Shown: in pieces, positions 63,662 to 64,000 of the stretch
How positions within the stretch are numbered: the first letter of the stretch is position 1
Layout of the letters: each line of letters begins with the position of its first letter
Assembly: GCF_028476545.1 (NCBI RefSeq)
Contig: NW_026732312.1
Location: 342,501 to 406,500 of the forward strand
Source: Physella acuta
Taxonomy: Eukaryota; Mollusca; Gastropoda; Physidae
DNA length: 64,000 nucleotides
Direction: 5' to 3'
Notes under the pieces: model-generated
Database searches by the model: none
What the model was told of the DNA's origin: nothing
What the model saw: the letters and a program-made list of their open reading frames with translations, nothing else
Program-made: the position numbers and the translations under genes

Positions 63662-64000
63662 GATTTCGTTTAAAAAAATTACTGTCATAATCTAGTGTTT
63701 TAATACACATAACTTATAGTTGTAGCGCTGCGGTAAAACATTATGACACAGTGCCTGTATGCAATCTCACTTGACATATGACATTGTTGCATGTTGTAAA
63801 GAACATCTCAACAAACGTGAAACTTCACTTGTCGCTTTCATGTTTTTATTTAGTTATTTATTTTATTTTTATTTTTTTGGTGGGGGGGGGGGGTGTCTAT
63901 TTTTAGTATCTAGGCTAAAAAACTTGAAATTTAAAAAATCATTAAATATTTTTTTTCTTCAATAAATACATATTTTAAAATGATAATTAATGACGGCCTG
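63662..64000. other. Right edge, no exon recognised
   Basis: AT-rich intron of the HEAT gene with a G run at 63882-63893. Upstream exons lie beyond the window. Confidence 0.5.

Overview
This window looks like nuclear DNA from an invertebrate animal, most likely a gastropod mollusc. The evidence is AT-rich sequence, intron-rich genes with GT-AG splice sites, long 3' UTRs with AATAAA signals, many minisatellites and (TA)n tracts, and a dense, recently active population of hAT-like and Harbinger-like MITEs plus LINE 3' fragments. The species assignment is inference. I saw no prokaryotic genes, CRISPR array or viral fossil.

Six genes can be read exon by exon. From left to right they are: (1) + strand, 539-10091, a secreted Gln-rich repeat protein of about 690 aa with 18 copies of a ~23-residue unit; (2) - strand, 19140-13893, ceramide glucosyltransferase (UGCG), 9 coding exons, 402 aa, all catalytic motifs present; (3) - strand, 34460-28444, a 384-aa protein that is only the N-terminal beta-propeller of clathrin heavy chain; (4) - strand, 41731-40729, a 292-aa BTB/T1 (KCTD-like) protein; (5) + strand, 47472-49328, a 387-aa tyrosine phosphatase of the Y_phosphatase3 type; (6) - strand, 63471-54523, the last eight exons of a HEAT-repeat protein whose 5' part lies beyond the right edge. 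The genes are unrelated and there is no operon-like logic.

The space between genes is mostly repeats. 19.6-27.1 kb is a gene-free block of (TA)n tracts, MITEs and poly-G/poly-C runs. 35.9-38.5 kb holds two adjacent hAT-like elements with perfect 8-bp target duplications. 39.69-40.05 kb is a nearly perfect 134-bp inverted repeat. 41.8-45.7 kb holds a three-layer nest of DNA transposons. 57.3-62.0 kb, inside one intron of gene 6, is a chain of nested MITEs and LINE fragments.

The most unusual pattern is a set of tandem arrays whose unit contains the splice site of the neighbouring exon. In the clathrin-like gene, 73-bp and 38-39-bp arrays copy the 5' splice sites of exons 5 and 6, and a 33-bp array copies the 3' splice site of exon 8 about 26 times. 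A 48-bp array does the same at the 3' splice site of the first visible HEAT-gene exon. Each array places a row of decoy splice sites beside a real one.
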